Source: Malania oleifera (Eukaryota > Streptophyta > Magnoliopsida > Santalales > Ximeniaceae). From it: 64,000 nt of DNA. Shown piece by piece: positions 46,903 through 58,396 of this stretch. Below the pieces are notes generated by a model that was given only the letters and a program-made list of their open reading frames with translations, was not told where the DNA came from and searched no databases. The stretch is from positions 43,046,402 to 43,110,401 of the forward strand of contig NC_080425.1 in NCBI RefSeq assembly GCF_029873635.1. Reading direction: 5' to 3'. Each line of letters begins with the position of its first letter. Position 1 is the first letter of the stretch. Made by a program: the position numbers and the translations under genes.

Positions 46903-46978
46903 CTGAACTTAAATTTTCTCATATTTTTTTAAATGAGAAAGTTGTAGACACCCCATTTTTACCCAGACCCAATATATG

Positions 46979-47984
46979 TATTACTATTATTATTATTATT
47001 ATTTTTATTATTATTATTATTATTATTATTGTTATTTTATTATTATTATTATTTTATTTATTCTTATTATTATTATTATTATTATTTTCTTTATTATTAT
47101 TACTATTTTTCATTAGTATTATTAATATTACTTTTATTTTTATTTTTTACGTCTATTTTATTATTATTATTATTTATTATTTTCATTATTATTTTTATTA
47201 TTTTTATTATCATTATTATTAGTATTTTTATTACTATTATTATTATTATTATTATTATTATTTTTCATTAGTATTATTATTATTACTTTTATTTTTATTT
47301 TTATTTATATTGTTTATTATTATTATTATTATTTATTATTTTCATTATTATTGACATTATTTTTAATTATTATTATTATTAGTATTTTTACCTTTATTAT
47401 TACTATATTATTATTATTATTTATTTATTTATCTTTGTATTACTATTATTATTATTATTTTATTATTATTATTATTATTTTTTTATTGTTATCATTATTA
47501 TTAGTATTTTTTATTATTATTATTGATATTATTATTTTTATTATGATCATTATCATTATTTTAGATATTATTTTATTATTATGGTATTATTTTTATTATT
47601 ATTTCTTTACTATTATTTTGATTATTCTTATTTTTCTTGATTATTATTATTATTATTAGTATTTTTATCTTATTATTATTAGTATTATTATTGTTTTATT
47701 ATTATTTTGCTTACTATTATTATTATCATTATTATTATTTATTTTTGTTATTATTATTTTGTTATCATTTTAGTATTTTTATTATTATTTTATTATTATT
47801 ATTATTATTACTATTACTATTATTATTATGCTATTATTACTATTACTATTATTAATACTATTATCTTATATATTATTAGTGTTGATACTTTACTATTCTT
47901 ATTATTATTATTTCTATTATTATCATTTATATTATTTATTTTTATTATTACTATTTTTATTACCTTATTATTATTATTATTGAT
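46979..47984 (+). repeat. ATT-rich trinucleotide tract in the Tat-2 LTR
   Basis: About 1 kb of imperfect (TTA)n with TTT and TCA interruptions. It is the counterpart of the 390-base tract in Tat-1. Ile/Tyr/Phe/Leu-rich frames across it are artefacts. Confidence 0.9.
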
Positions 47985-48010
47985 AAGCTAGGGTTTTGGG
48001 AGTTTTGTTT

Positions 48011-48018
48011 TATAAAAA
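48011..48018 (+). promoter_or_regulatory. TATA box of the Tat-2 LTR
   Basis: TATAAAAA in the context GTTTTGTTTTATAAAAAGCC. Tat-1 has TTTTGTTTTATAAATAGG at the corresponding site (36795-36802). Transcription would start about 30 bases downstream, making the transcribed part of the LTR about 2.3 kb. Confidence 0.65.
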
Positions 48019-50387
48019 GCCAAGAGAGGCGCTGCAAACAGGGGGGGCGCACAGCAGCAGCGGCAACTCCAGCCGCTGCTCTTCATCTTCTTCCTCTACC
48101 CATCTTCATTCTTCTCTCCGTACCTCAATCTCGCCCTCTCCAGAACCGCCACCACCCAGCTAACCCGAGCCCCCCTCCAGCCACACCAGCACTGCCGTGA
48201 AGCAGAGCACGACCCCCTCCTCTCGTCTCCATCTCACCGGCGACCACCGAGCATCAGCGCTGCACTGCACACAGAGCCGGGAGGAGGGGGGCATCCACAA
48301 TCCTCAGCCGTCCTCCGCGCTACGGCCAGAACAGGCCCGCGCACCAGCCCCTCAGCATAGCTTCGGCCACGTGGAGCACTTTGTCATCATCGCTCAGACG
48401 CCGTCGCATCTCGCCACTTGCCGTCGCCTCTCCGTCCATCACCAACCTCCGGCGATCTCCACCAACAGCCGGACTTCAGCAGGCCAGCGGCCAGCCACCC
48501 ACACAACACCAGCAGACAGCCCCTGCAGGCTTCTCTAGCCTCCATCCGAAGCAGCACCGTGGCCAGCACTGCCGAGATCCCCCCCCTCTGTGAGTCCCCT
48601 GCCTCCCTCTGTTTTTGCTGCACACTGTCTATATACATACACACACACACAAATATATAAATATATATATGCATAGGTATACTGGTATCATGTGGATTTC
48701 AGTACATAAAGTTAGTTTTTTTTTTTTTATGTGATTATTGGGAGATATGTTAATTGTTATTACATATATATATTTAGATTTATATGATTTATCATTATTC
48801 TATTGTTCCATGGTTTTGGGTTGTTATTTTATATATATGCAGTGGCTTGATTTAATATTTTCATTATTTTATACTGATATGTAATAGCCTATGTGTTTTC
48901 TTTATTTATTAGGTATATATTTTATCATTCGATATATGTGTGTTATTGTCTTATGGTATTAATTTTTGTAGGTTTATCGTGTATTTATTGTCTATGTGCT
49001 TTTGCAGGCAGTATATTTAGGGGTTCTTACTTATGTCTAAATTTATTGTGCATATTGAATAATATTATTATCATTGGATTATTATTATTTTTTTTTAACA
49101 CCCTATTACATGTCCATACTTGTTGTTGCACTTATTTATTTAACATCGATATTTAATAATTGATATTCATGTTTGTATCTTTTGTAGTATTTACAATTTT
49201 ATTTGTAGAATTTTCTTGTTAAACTTTTACTGTTATAGGATTTTTAATATTTGTTAAGTTGACATCCACGTTTGTATTTTGGCTATGTGTATTATTTAAT
49301 AATCATTGTTGTCATTGCAAAATCGTTATGGTTAAAATATGTCTTAATATTTAATTTTAAACTTTTGTTGTATCCATTGTAAATATTAAATAGTGTATTA
49401 TCAAGGTGGGATTTTTACATGTTTAGTAGTAAGGTAATATTACATATTTAGTAAATTAGGATCTTAAGCTTGGTGTTTTATTGATATTATATGTGAATTA
49501 ATAATTTCAGTTATATGTATAGCACATATTAGCACATTGGTAAATATTACATATTTAGCATTTTTGTATTTTTTTTTTATATATTTAGTGATTTAGGGTT
49601 TAATGGGTATTATATGTTTAGTAAATTAGCATTTTAATCGCATGTTTAGCATCAATTTTTTTTTTTTAGTATATTAATATAGTTAGTATTAATTATTAGT
49701 ATCCTAATATTTTTAGTAACAACTATTTTTAGTATATAAATATGTTTAGTATTAATCATTATTAGAATCTGACTATATTTAGTATTAAGTATCCTTAATA
49801 TATTAATATATATAGTATTTAGTTACTTATTTTGACATTCATAATATGTTAATAGGTATGTGAGGCTTATTATTCTATTACCATATATTAAAAACCTCCC
49901 ATGTTAGTAGTTTCCTATAAAAATTATATATATAATTTCAAAATTTTGGGAGTGTATTTTCTTAATTATGATCCCTATGATTTTATTGCGGGGGTATGAG
50001 CCTTCGGGCATCACGTACCCTAAGCTCTGAGGGAATATATATATATATATATATATATATTTATTTTACATGTATTTATAAATTCATAAAAGGGAGTAAT
50101 TTAAAGAATTATTAGATTAACTTAGGGATAATTTCAAATTAATTAGGTACCGTTCGTAAGAACGGGCGCGTAGGGGGTGCTCGTACCTTCCCCTCGCGTA
50201 ACCGAACTCCTGGCCCCAACTCTGGTAATGTAGACCGATTCTACCCCTAACGGGGTAGTAATCATGTGTTCTAATCGCACTAAAGGTTAGTGGCGACTTC
50301 GATATCCATGTTTTTCCATGAAAATATTAAAATGATTTTTAATTTCGCCGCCCGGGGCACACGCGCTCCTGGGACGTCGCGACAGCT

Positions 50388-50405
50388 TGGCGACTCCGCT
50401 GGGGA
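50388..50405 (+). other. Primer binding site of Tat-2 (probably tRNA-Arg)
   Basis: TGGCGACTCCGCTGGGGA starts three bases after the LTR end. The first ten bases are the complement of a 3' end GGAGTCGCCA, as in a plant tRNA-Arg, which is the usual primer of Ogre-type elements. Confidence 0.7.
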
Positions 50406-51851
50406 CATCAGAGAGTCGAGCCATTAATTAATTAGAAATTATCCCAAGTTCTAATTTGATAAATCTTTTAATTACTCCGTATTTTGTAAATATTGTAATT
50501 TGTAAATAACTTTACTTAATTGTAAATATTTTACTTCCATAATTTGTAAAAAACCTCAATTAATTAAAAATATTTTGTTTCCTAATTTGTTGAGCATTAA
50601 TTGTAGATATTTTGTTTCTAAATATTCTGAATAAGCATATTAATTGTAGATATTGTGAATAAGCATATTAATTATAGATATTTTGTATACTAATCATAAA
50701 TATTTTGTTTCCTTATTTTTTGTTTCCAAATTTTTTAGAATCAACATGTTAATGGCAGATAATATGTTTCCATATCTTGTGAATAAATACATTAATGGTA
50801 GATATCTTGCTTCCATATTCTTTATAGCATGTGAATAAATGTGGGGATAGCGGGATTAGGTTAAAGTTTGAATTCACACACTCTCACGCTCTATAGCCGA
50901 GCTTTCCTTACTAGGACTAGATAGGAGTGTAATAGCGTCAGTCCCTTCGTGGCAGAGCTTGATGGGACCCGCGAACCACTCCACTCAGTGCGGGTTTTAT
51001 CCGGACCCCTATGGGGGAGGATGAAATTCCAAACTGGGAACCTTTTGTCAATAGGGTTAGAGCCTACCCACACATACTTGTCTATAGTCTTCCCTAACTA
51101 GGATAGAGCCATGAAGAACCCTATACATACGTACCTACCCTAGGTTGGGATAGGAGCCACATCCTTCTCCATGAATAGTGTGTTGTATATATATTGTGAA
51201 ATACTTTGTATTATATCATGCATTTGACATACATTTAGACATACATAACTACTTAGCTAGTATTCAGAAAAAGCCCAGTAATGAGACAAAGGCCCATCCT
51301 TTCAAAATGAAGCACTTGGCCCAACTATTTTAAAATATGGGTCGGCCCAACCCTTTTCAAATAACTCGGGCCCAATTTTTTGAGAAATAACAAGTATAGG
51401 CCCAACCCTTTCCTAAGTAAAATTTGGCCCAGACCTAATTTTCCAAAAGGGGTCAAACCCAGTTTTCAAAAATGGTCTTTGGCCCTATTACCCTAAAAAT
51501 ATAGGCCAACATTTTTCTAAGCAAATCTAAGCCCAAGTCCTTTTAAAATTAGGGCTTGATCCCATCATGAAATATATTGAAGCCCATATTTTAATATACT
51601 TGAGGCCCAAGTGCACGCTAAAGTCCACAAGCCCGTATTGAACAAATCCAGTGGGTTGGCTAACTTGGGTCAACCCCAACCTCAGATCATAATTTGACCC
51701 TTTATAGAATCTGAGGTACATGGACCGTCATCAAGGAAAAGAATGATTGAGGGAAGAATTGAATTGAAATTGTGGCCCATCAATGATTGTTTTAAAATCT
51801 CTCATTAGTGGGGCTTTTCCTAGAATGCTGACAAAGTAGTTAGTTAGGTTA
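50406..51851 (+). mobile_element. Tat-2 leader, non-repetitive part
   Basis: Untranslated DNA, AT-rich to 50820 with several ATTAATNGTAGATATTTTG repeats, then mixed. A stretch at 51270-51560 is rich in GGCCCAA segments. No gene. The part after about 51430 resembles the Tat-3 leader. Confidence 0.65.
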
Positions 51852-52330
51852 CATTGCATCCATGCATTCACGCATAATTTCACACATAATCATGCATGAT
51901 AGGTCACATGCATGGTCATATCTCTATTGGTATGTGTAATTGCACTAGTTACATCCATGCACAAAAATTCATTGCATCCATGCATTCATGCATAATTTCA
52001 CACATAATCATGCACGATAAGTCATTTGCATGGTCATATCCCTATTTGTATGTGTAATTGCACTAGGTACATCCATGCACAAACATTCATTGCATCCATT
52101 GCATTCATGCATAATTTCACACATAATCATGCACGATAGGTCACATGCATGGTCATATCTCTATTTGTATGTGTAATTGCACTAGGTACATTCATGCACA
52201 AACAATCATTGCCTCCATGCATGATGGCCGTAATTTTCACACATAATCATGCGACGATAGGTCACAAGCATGTTCAATATCTATTGTATGGTAGTACGAG
52301 CACTACATCCATGTCACCCAACCATTAACT
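51852..52330 (+). repeat. 118-base tandem array in the Tat-2 leader
   Basis: Units start (CATTGC) at 51852, 51970, 52088 and 52207, the fourth much more diverged and rich in small indels. A fifth, displaced copy is at 52642-52760. Tat-3 has a single copy at about 14890-15040. Confidence 0.85.
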
Positions 52331-52384
52331 ATCAATCATGGTAATGCATCAGATACTCCAATTATGCCATTTACATATCATGCA

Positions 52385-52760
52385 TCAGTTCTAAAAGGGA
52401 AAGTTTGGTTTGCAGTGCCTAGCCACAAGATATTCGTTTTGTAGCAAAGCTAACATTGTACGACGTCACGAACCTCAATTACAGTACCAGGCTGAGGGCA
52501 ACACAAGCAAAGAAGCGAGACAATTGGTAAGGTAGATGTCCTGGGCATATAGAACAAGGCCAGGAAGAATTGCTTTGAAAAACGTGAGCAACATTATGGG
52601 AAATGTTGACTAGAAAGCGACAAAAGTAGTTAGTTAGGTTACATTGCATCCAGGCATCATGCATAATTTCGCACCGTAATCATGCCCGATAGGTTACATT
52701 ACATGTTAATATCCTATTGTCATTGTATTGTGCACTAAGTACACCCATGCATAAAACACC
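52385..52760 (+). repeat. Diverged duplicate of the leader-gag junction
   Basis: 52385-52615 aligns by eye with 54890-55090 (sharing GGGAAAGT, GGTTTGCAGTGCCTAGC, CAATTGG and TCCTGGG segments) but has many one- to three-base indels. It is followed by another copy of the 118-base leader unit. It has no usable frame. Confidence 0.7.
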
Positions 52761-52799
52761 CATGCATAAGTAGAGTCTTGGAGAATCTTTTATATACAG

Positions 52800-54670
52800 T
52801 CTACCTGGTCGGTGGATGGATAACGTTTCATATTTTCAGTTATGGTATCCTGACTGGCATTGTTTGAGTTGTCTGATACCTTTACTAAATGTGTTGCATT
52901 CACATAGGAATCCGTCTACTTATAAGGTTCTTGAAGAGATCTGAATCATCTGGAGAACACAATGGCTTACCTTGAGATTGCGTCCACCGTACAACACTTC
53001 AGAAAAGTCAACAGAACAAGTGAGGGGTGACGTTACTCAGAATCTATCATCAAAACTACCAGCCCGGACGTTCATCAACATTAGATCCAATCGTTAGTGA
53101 GCTAAAAGTCATTTGGAAGGAAACTGGACCCCGGCACGCCGTTTAAAATTCTCTCAAATATATGGGCACATGGGTTTCTTGGTGCATGTATCGGTAAAAT
53201 ATCCATGCCATAAACAGCACTGGTCGAGTTTGGACTCCATACCATATCGTTGCTTTTAACAATGAACGGTATCGACTGACACCAAACCTCGAGGAGATAC
53301 TTCGTTTTGTATTAGTCAAGTTACAGACACCTACAACTTAGTGGCATGATGCTAGTGTTTCGTTCATGAAGGGAGATGTACGATGTTGTCGGGGTCAAAT
53401 CCAGAAAACATTCTCAGAGGGAGTGCAGAAGTAAGGAAAATTCTTTGGGAAGCAGTTGAAAGAAATAATCGAAAAGAAGAAAAAGAAGAGGTTTCAAATA
53501 CATATGATGGCAGTAGCTATTTACGGTTTGATCATTTTCCAAAAGAACTTAAACATGATCGATCAAGCTAGGTTTCGTTTTTGTAGCACAGTACGTAAAA
53601 CAAAAAAAAAAAAATGGGATAATCCCGTTCAGGATCCTGGCCAGAAGAAACCTTCAGATCACTCAAAATTGAGGATCAGGTGGAGAGCAGTTTAAAATGG
53701 TTGTGTGTAGTGTTAATGTCTGGATGGGAGGTCACTTATCGTCTAACAAAGGGGGCTTCCGTAGTATTTTCTCAATGATTCGAATCCCTTTGGCTGAATT
53801 TGAGGATACCCAATTGAAGGAGCAGTTAGATAAATCTAAATGGAACACAAAAATGTGTGGCTTGATCGACTCAGGGGTAACTTGGCTGGCGCCATGGATG
53901 GTCCGCTCTAACATGATATATCGGTGTGGAAATCTTCCATGGGTTCCATTACTAGGCCCATGGGGAGGGATAGCATATGCCCCTTTGATGGTCAGAAGGC
54001 AGTTGGGGGCATCTCAGTTTGTGCCTATGACTCACGGATTGGCTAACTCAGACTTTGCATATGAAACAGGAGACACTCGAAACCAGATTAGAAAATTTAT
54101 GGTGGCATGGAAGCATGTGAACCTAATAGACCCGAGTAATGGAATTGCCACAGTCCAAGGAAATTATGAAGCATGGCGAGAAAACCGGGTAAACCCCCAA
54201 CTCAAAAGAATCCCAGAAATCGTTATTGAACATATTAAATCACCAAGCGCATGCATGCAATTGAAGCCACAAGGGGATCCATGCCCAGTAGAAAAGGAGA
54301 TGCAAGAGCAGAAGTGGGGAATCAGCAAAAGGAGGCTCTAGTCTCTGTCTATCGCAAAGAAATCAAGCGACAAAGGATTCGGTACATACAATCAGAAGAA
54401 GAGGTCGTGGCTCTAAGGAAGGAAAGACGAAGACTTCGAGCAGCACTTGGACAGAAATCTCAAATGTTAGAAGATGCCCATACCGAAGTTAAAAAGAAAT
54501 CGCTCTACATACAAGAGTTGGAGAAGCAGGGGGATGAGCAGAGAAGCAAGTATAATCAAGTACTGGAAAAGATTGAGCCGTGCATAATGAAAGCGGACTA
54601 CTGGGAGGCCAAGTTTCGGGCTTTGCATAAAAAGTCGACACAGCAAAATGCAGAGATTGTGCAATCATGA
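52800..54670 (+). pseudogene. ORF1 of Tat-2 (DUF7745-like with coiled-coil tail)
   Basis: Tat/Ogre elements often carry an extra ORF of unknown function before gag. Readable parts: near 53280-53320 a RLTPNLEE-type segment; 53456-53695 with VAIYGLIIFQK; 53697-54341 with YRCGNLPWVPLLGPWGG, APLMVRRQLGASQFVP and THGLANSDFAYE, matching my memory of the DUF7745 family; and 54251-54670, a Lys/Glu/Arg-rich coiled coil. Frame changes near 53696 and 54250-54340 and dense indels before 53450 break it. The start is not identifiable. Confidence 0.65.
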
Positions 54671-54994
54671 GCAGATTTTGATTTAATATTCGGTTGGATT
54701 TGTTTATTGTATGAAAGGATTCTATTAATGAAAAGCAGATTTTATTTTCTAAAAATGATGATGATCTCTTCCATGAACCTTGATTGGAGTGCATTAGGTT
54801 GCATACATATGTTTCATATTTGTGAAATTTACACGTCTTGAAAAGACCATTGCATTTCATGCATTCATATCTATGCATTCACGATTCTAAAAAGGGAAAG
54901 TTTTGGTTTGCAGTGCCTAGCGACAGAATTTGTCTAAGCAAGCAACATTGAGACTGTCACGCATCAATACAATACCAGGGGAAGGGCAAAAGAA
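54671..54994 (+). mobile_element. Spacer between Tat-2 ORF1 and gag
   Basis: Untranslated; ends with GGTTTGCAGTGCCTAGCGAC and a short leader before the gag ATG. No gene. Confidence 0.7.
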
Positions 54995-57900
54995 ATGAGT
55001 GAACAATTGGAAGGTAGAGTCCTGGGTATAGAGCAAGGACAAGAAGAATTGAATGAAAAAATGAGCAAGATCCTGGAATTGTTGACGAACAAAGGAAAAG
55101 CGGTGCAGAATGATCCGGAGACAGATATGGATCCTACTCATCCTCCAGGGTTTACCCCAGTACATGGGCAAACGTCAGTTCCACTACCTGGCGTCATGGA
55201 GGGTTCAATGCCAAGTATACCCCCGTTCATCCCTAATATACCAGCACAGGGGTTTCCAGTAGTGGGGACTCCCCCATTAGTAGCTTTTGATTTGGGGGTG
55301 AACAGATCTGAAACTGAACGTCAATACGATGTACTAGAGGAACGTCTGAAAGCTATTGAAGGATCCAATACATTCGATTCTGTAGATCCCAATGATTTGT
55401 GCCTCGTGCCAAAGGTCACCCTGCCACCAAAATTCAAAGTACCAGATTTTGAAAAATTTAATGGAACTAATTGTCCTCGAACTCACCTGCGCCTGTATTG
55501 CCAAAAAATGGCTGCCCATTCCGATAATGAGAGACTAATGATGCATTGCTTTCAAGACAGCTTGACAGGGGCAGCTATCAGGTGGTATATTCAACAAGAT
55601 CGGACTCGGATCCGCACATGGAAAGATCTGGCTAATTCTTTTATAGCTCAATACCGCCATGTTATAGAAATGGCACCCGATCGTATGACCTTGCAGAGTA
55701 TGCAAATGAAGCCCACCGAAACATTTAGAGAATATGCATATAGGTGGAGGGACATGTCTGTCCAGGTCAATCCTCCAGTGGAAGATAGGGAGGCTATTTC
55801 CCTATTTGTGAATACCTTGAAAGATCCTTACTTCGGGCATCTCCTAGGGGCAACCCCCCATGACTTCATGGACATTGTTTCTACCGGAGAGAGGATTGAG
55901 ACGGCCATCAAAGTCGAGAGAACTAAAAGTATTAGTACAGAGACTGGTCTAGGCAAGAAGTGGACAAGCAAGAAAAAGGAAGAAGAGGTCCAGATGGTTC
56001 AAAGACAACAATATCAAAGAGAGCATGGCCAAGGGGCTAGGAGGAATTTTGTTTTCGAGCCCTCTATCAATTAGACAGTTCATATGGGAGGTAGACCCCA
56101 AGTTGTTCCTTCCGGGGCCATGTCCGCCCAACCGAATATGCGAACTCATGATAGAGGCATCTAGAGAAATATGAGAAGGATAGATCCTATTCCAATGACA
56201 TACTCAGAATTATTCCCACAATTGATGGAGAGGAACTTAGTTTCAGTCATTCCTGGAACGGTCGTTACGGCACCTTTTCCACAATGGTATGACCCCGAAG
56301 CCAAGTGTGCATATCATGCTAACACTCCCGGGCACACTATTGAACGTTGTTGGGCATTCAAAAATAAGGTTCAAACACTAAGAGAAGCCGGATGGCTAGC
56401 ATTTGATGATAAACAACCAGGAATTCAAGGGAACCCTTTGCCCAATCATGGGGGTAACAATGTTGGAATGATAGAAGAAGGGAGGAATGAGGTGGATTTT
56501 GAACCAATGTCTTTAGATTGGGTGTTCAATGAACTTATTGCGGCAGGTCGGATAGGGCAAGAGGCTGTTTGCCTCATTAATGCACTTTGTTTATGTCAGA
56601 GTAAAGAAGGAAGATCTGTGAAAAAGTGTGTAACTTTTAGAATGTTTTTGCAAAAGATGGTGGATAACAAGTTTATAGAGATTGGTTGTACCCGCAAAAG
56701 TGGAGAGATTGCAGTCATTGGGGAAAACAGGCCGGTATATCATCAGTGCACCAATCAACCATTTATACCTACCATGAACAAGGCTCTTCCCACACAGGAA
56801 GCGCCAGCTCGCTTGGTGATCTCTACTCCCAGGCCATTCCCATACAAGAGTAACCAAGCAGTACCCTAGAAATATGAATGTGAAGCGTATGTCGAAGGAA
56901 GCACCAGCAATATAGCAGGGGTGAAAGGGATAACTCGAAGTGGTAGGGTGTATATGCTAGATTCTTCTAAAACAAATCGACAGAATGCAGGGGAACCAGA
57001 CAGGGCAGTGAAAAGTCCAATATCTAATGGAGAGGCCGAAGAATTCCTGAAGATAATAAAGCATAGCGAGTACAACATCGTGGACCAACTAAAGAAAATG
57101 CCGGCTCACATATCTGTTTTGTCACTTCTACTAAATTCAGAAACCCATCGGGAGGCGTTACTTAAAGTCCTAAATCAAGCCTACATTCCCCAAGATATCA
57201 GCGTTGATAAATTCAATCATGTGATCGGAAGTCTAGCAGCCTCCAATTACATCACTTTTACTGATGAAGAAATTCCGCCAGAAGGCCAGGGGCACAACAA
57301 GGCGCTGCATATATCCACCAAATGTAAGGATCATATGATGTCTCGAGTCTTGATAGATAATGGATCATCCTTCAATGTTATGCCAATGACTACACTGCAA
57401 AGGTTACCCATTGACCCTTCTTATGTGACACCAAACAATTTGGTGGTGCGTGCCTTCGATGGGACACGAAGAGAGTCAGTAGGGTCGCTTGACATCCCTA
57501 TTCAGATTGGACCCGTAACCTTCAATATCACTTTTCAAGTCATGGATATTACGCCTTCATACAGTTGTCTCTTGGGAAGGCCTTGGATACATAATACTGG
57601 GGCAGTTCCCTCCTCTTTGCATCAGCGAGTGAAATTTATAGTAGGGGATAAACTGGTATGTGTTTATGGAGAAACCGATATAATGGTTACTAAACCTTCT
57701 TCCACTCCCTATGTGGAAGCAGCTGAAGAAGCCCATGAAGATTCATTCCGAGCATTTGAGATCATCAACGTCATTACTATAATGGAGGGATCTTTTATCC
57801 CTCAACCTCGGATCTCTTCTTCCACACACATGGTGGCCGCTGAAATGATTAAATCAAGGTTTTGCCCGGGAAAAGGGTTGGGGAAGTATCTTCAGGGCAT

Positions 57901-58236
57901 CGCAATGCCATTGTTACCAGAAGGCATGAATGAGAGATACGGCATCGGATATACTCCTACTTTAGCTGACCATAAGAAGAAGGCAGAAGAGAAAAGAATA
58001 ATCCGAATCGAGAGGCGCACAGGAAGAGTAAGTACCAAGTGGGGGGTAGAAGTCCCGCCAATGAATCAGACCTTTCGAAAGGGCAATCAAGTCACTCTTG
58101 AGGAAGAAATGAAACAGATGAGCATATTGGCCTTAGAATCAGGGGACCACATGAATGACTCGAGTAGATGGATCTACCCATTGACAGGAGCAGAAATTCA
58201 GAACTGGACATCTTTTGATTACCCAATTCACTTCAT
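54995..58236 (+). pseudogene. Gag-protease of Tat-2, three in-frame TAG stops
   Basis: A single frame from ATG 54995 runs to a splice-donor-like site at 58237 with no frameshift, broken only by TAG at 56072, 56162 and 56867. Residues about 145-310 are the retrotransposon gag domain (RTHLRLYCQKMAAHS, AIRWYIQQD). A zinc-knuckle-like segment with YHANTPGHTIERCW is near 56310-56355. The protease active site is DNGSS (D at 57356), with LLGRPW later. A G-patch-like segment (GKGLGKYLQG) is at about 57870-57900. The start is supported by Tat-3 collinearity. Without the stops it would continue by splicing into the RT frame. Confidence 0.85.
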
Positions 58237-58396
58237 GTAATGGCTTTTGCTCATTTTGCTTTCTTTTTGTAATCCGTGGACATTATTGCCTCGGACCGTT
58301 TGTCTTTTTCATCAATAAAACCAGTATGCATTTCTTTCGCATTTATTGCATCATTGGGTCATTTGTCAAAGAATTGTTTACCTTTGTTTTATGTAG
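58237..58396 (+). other. Intron between protease and RT of Tat-2
   Basis: Donor CAT/GTAATG at 58237 and acceptor TTTTATGTAG at 58395-58396 with a pyrimidine-rich tract before it. Removing the 160 bases leaves the two frames in register (phase 2). Without splicing, the TAA at 58238-58240 ends the gag-protease frame. Ogre elements are known to carry a short intron at this place. Confidence 0.75.

Larger units (their letters stand above)
46943..50384 (+). mobile_element. 5' LTR of Tat-2 (Tat/Ogre-type gypsy)
   Basis: 3442 bp from TGTAGACACCCC to GGGACGTCGCGACA, followed at once by the primer site. It has an ATT-rich tract of about 1 kb (46979-47984), TATAAAAA at 48011-48018, a GC-rich transcribed region (48040-48600) and AT-rich DNA with (TA)n at about 50036-50060. 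The last 420 bases match the end of the Tat-1 LTR. The five bases before it are AAAGT; the matching duplication lies outside the window. Reading frames here are low-complexity artefacts. Confidence 0.9.

Noticed and set aside
47029..47991. Several 72-102 codon frames of Ile/Tyr/Phe/Leu that look like membrane proteins
   Set aside because: They are translations of the ATT-rich tract inside the Tat-2 LTR.
48197..48674. Overlapping frames on both strands in GC-rich DNA
   Set aside because: Compositional frames in the Tat-2 LTR; no shared frame with Tat-1.
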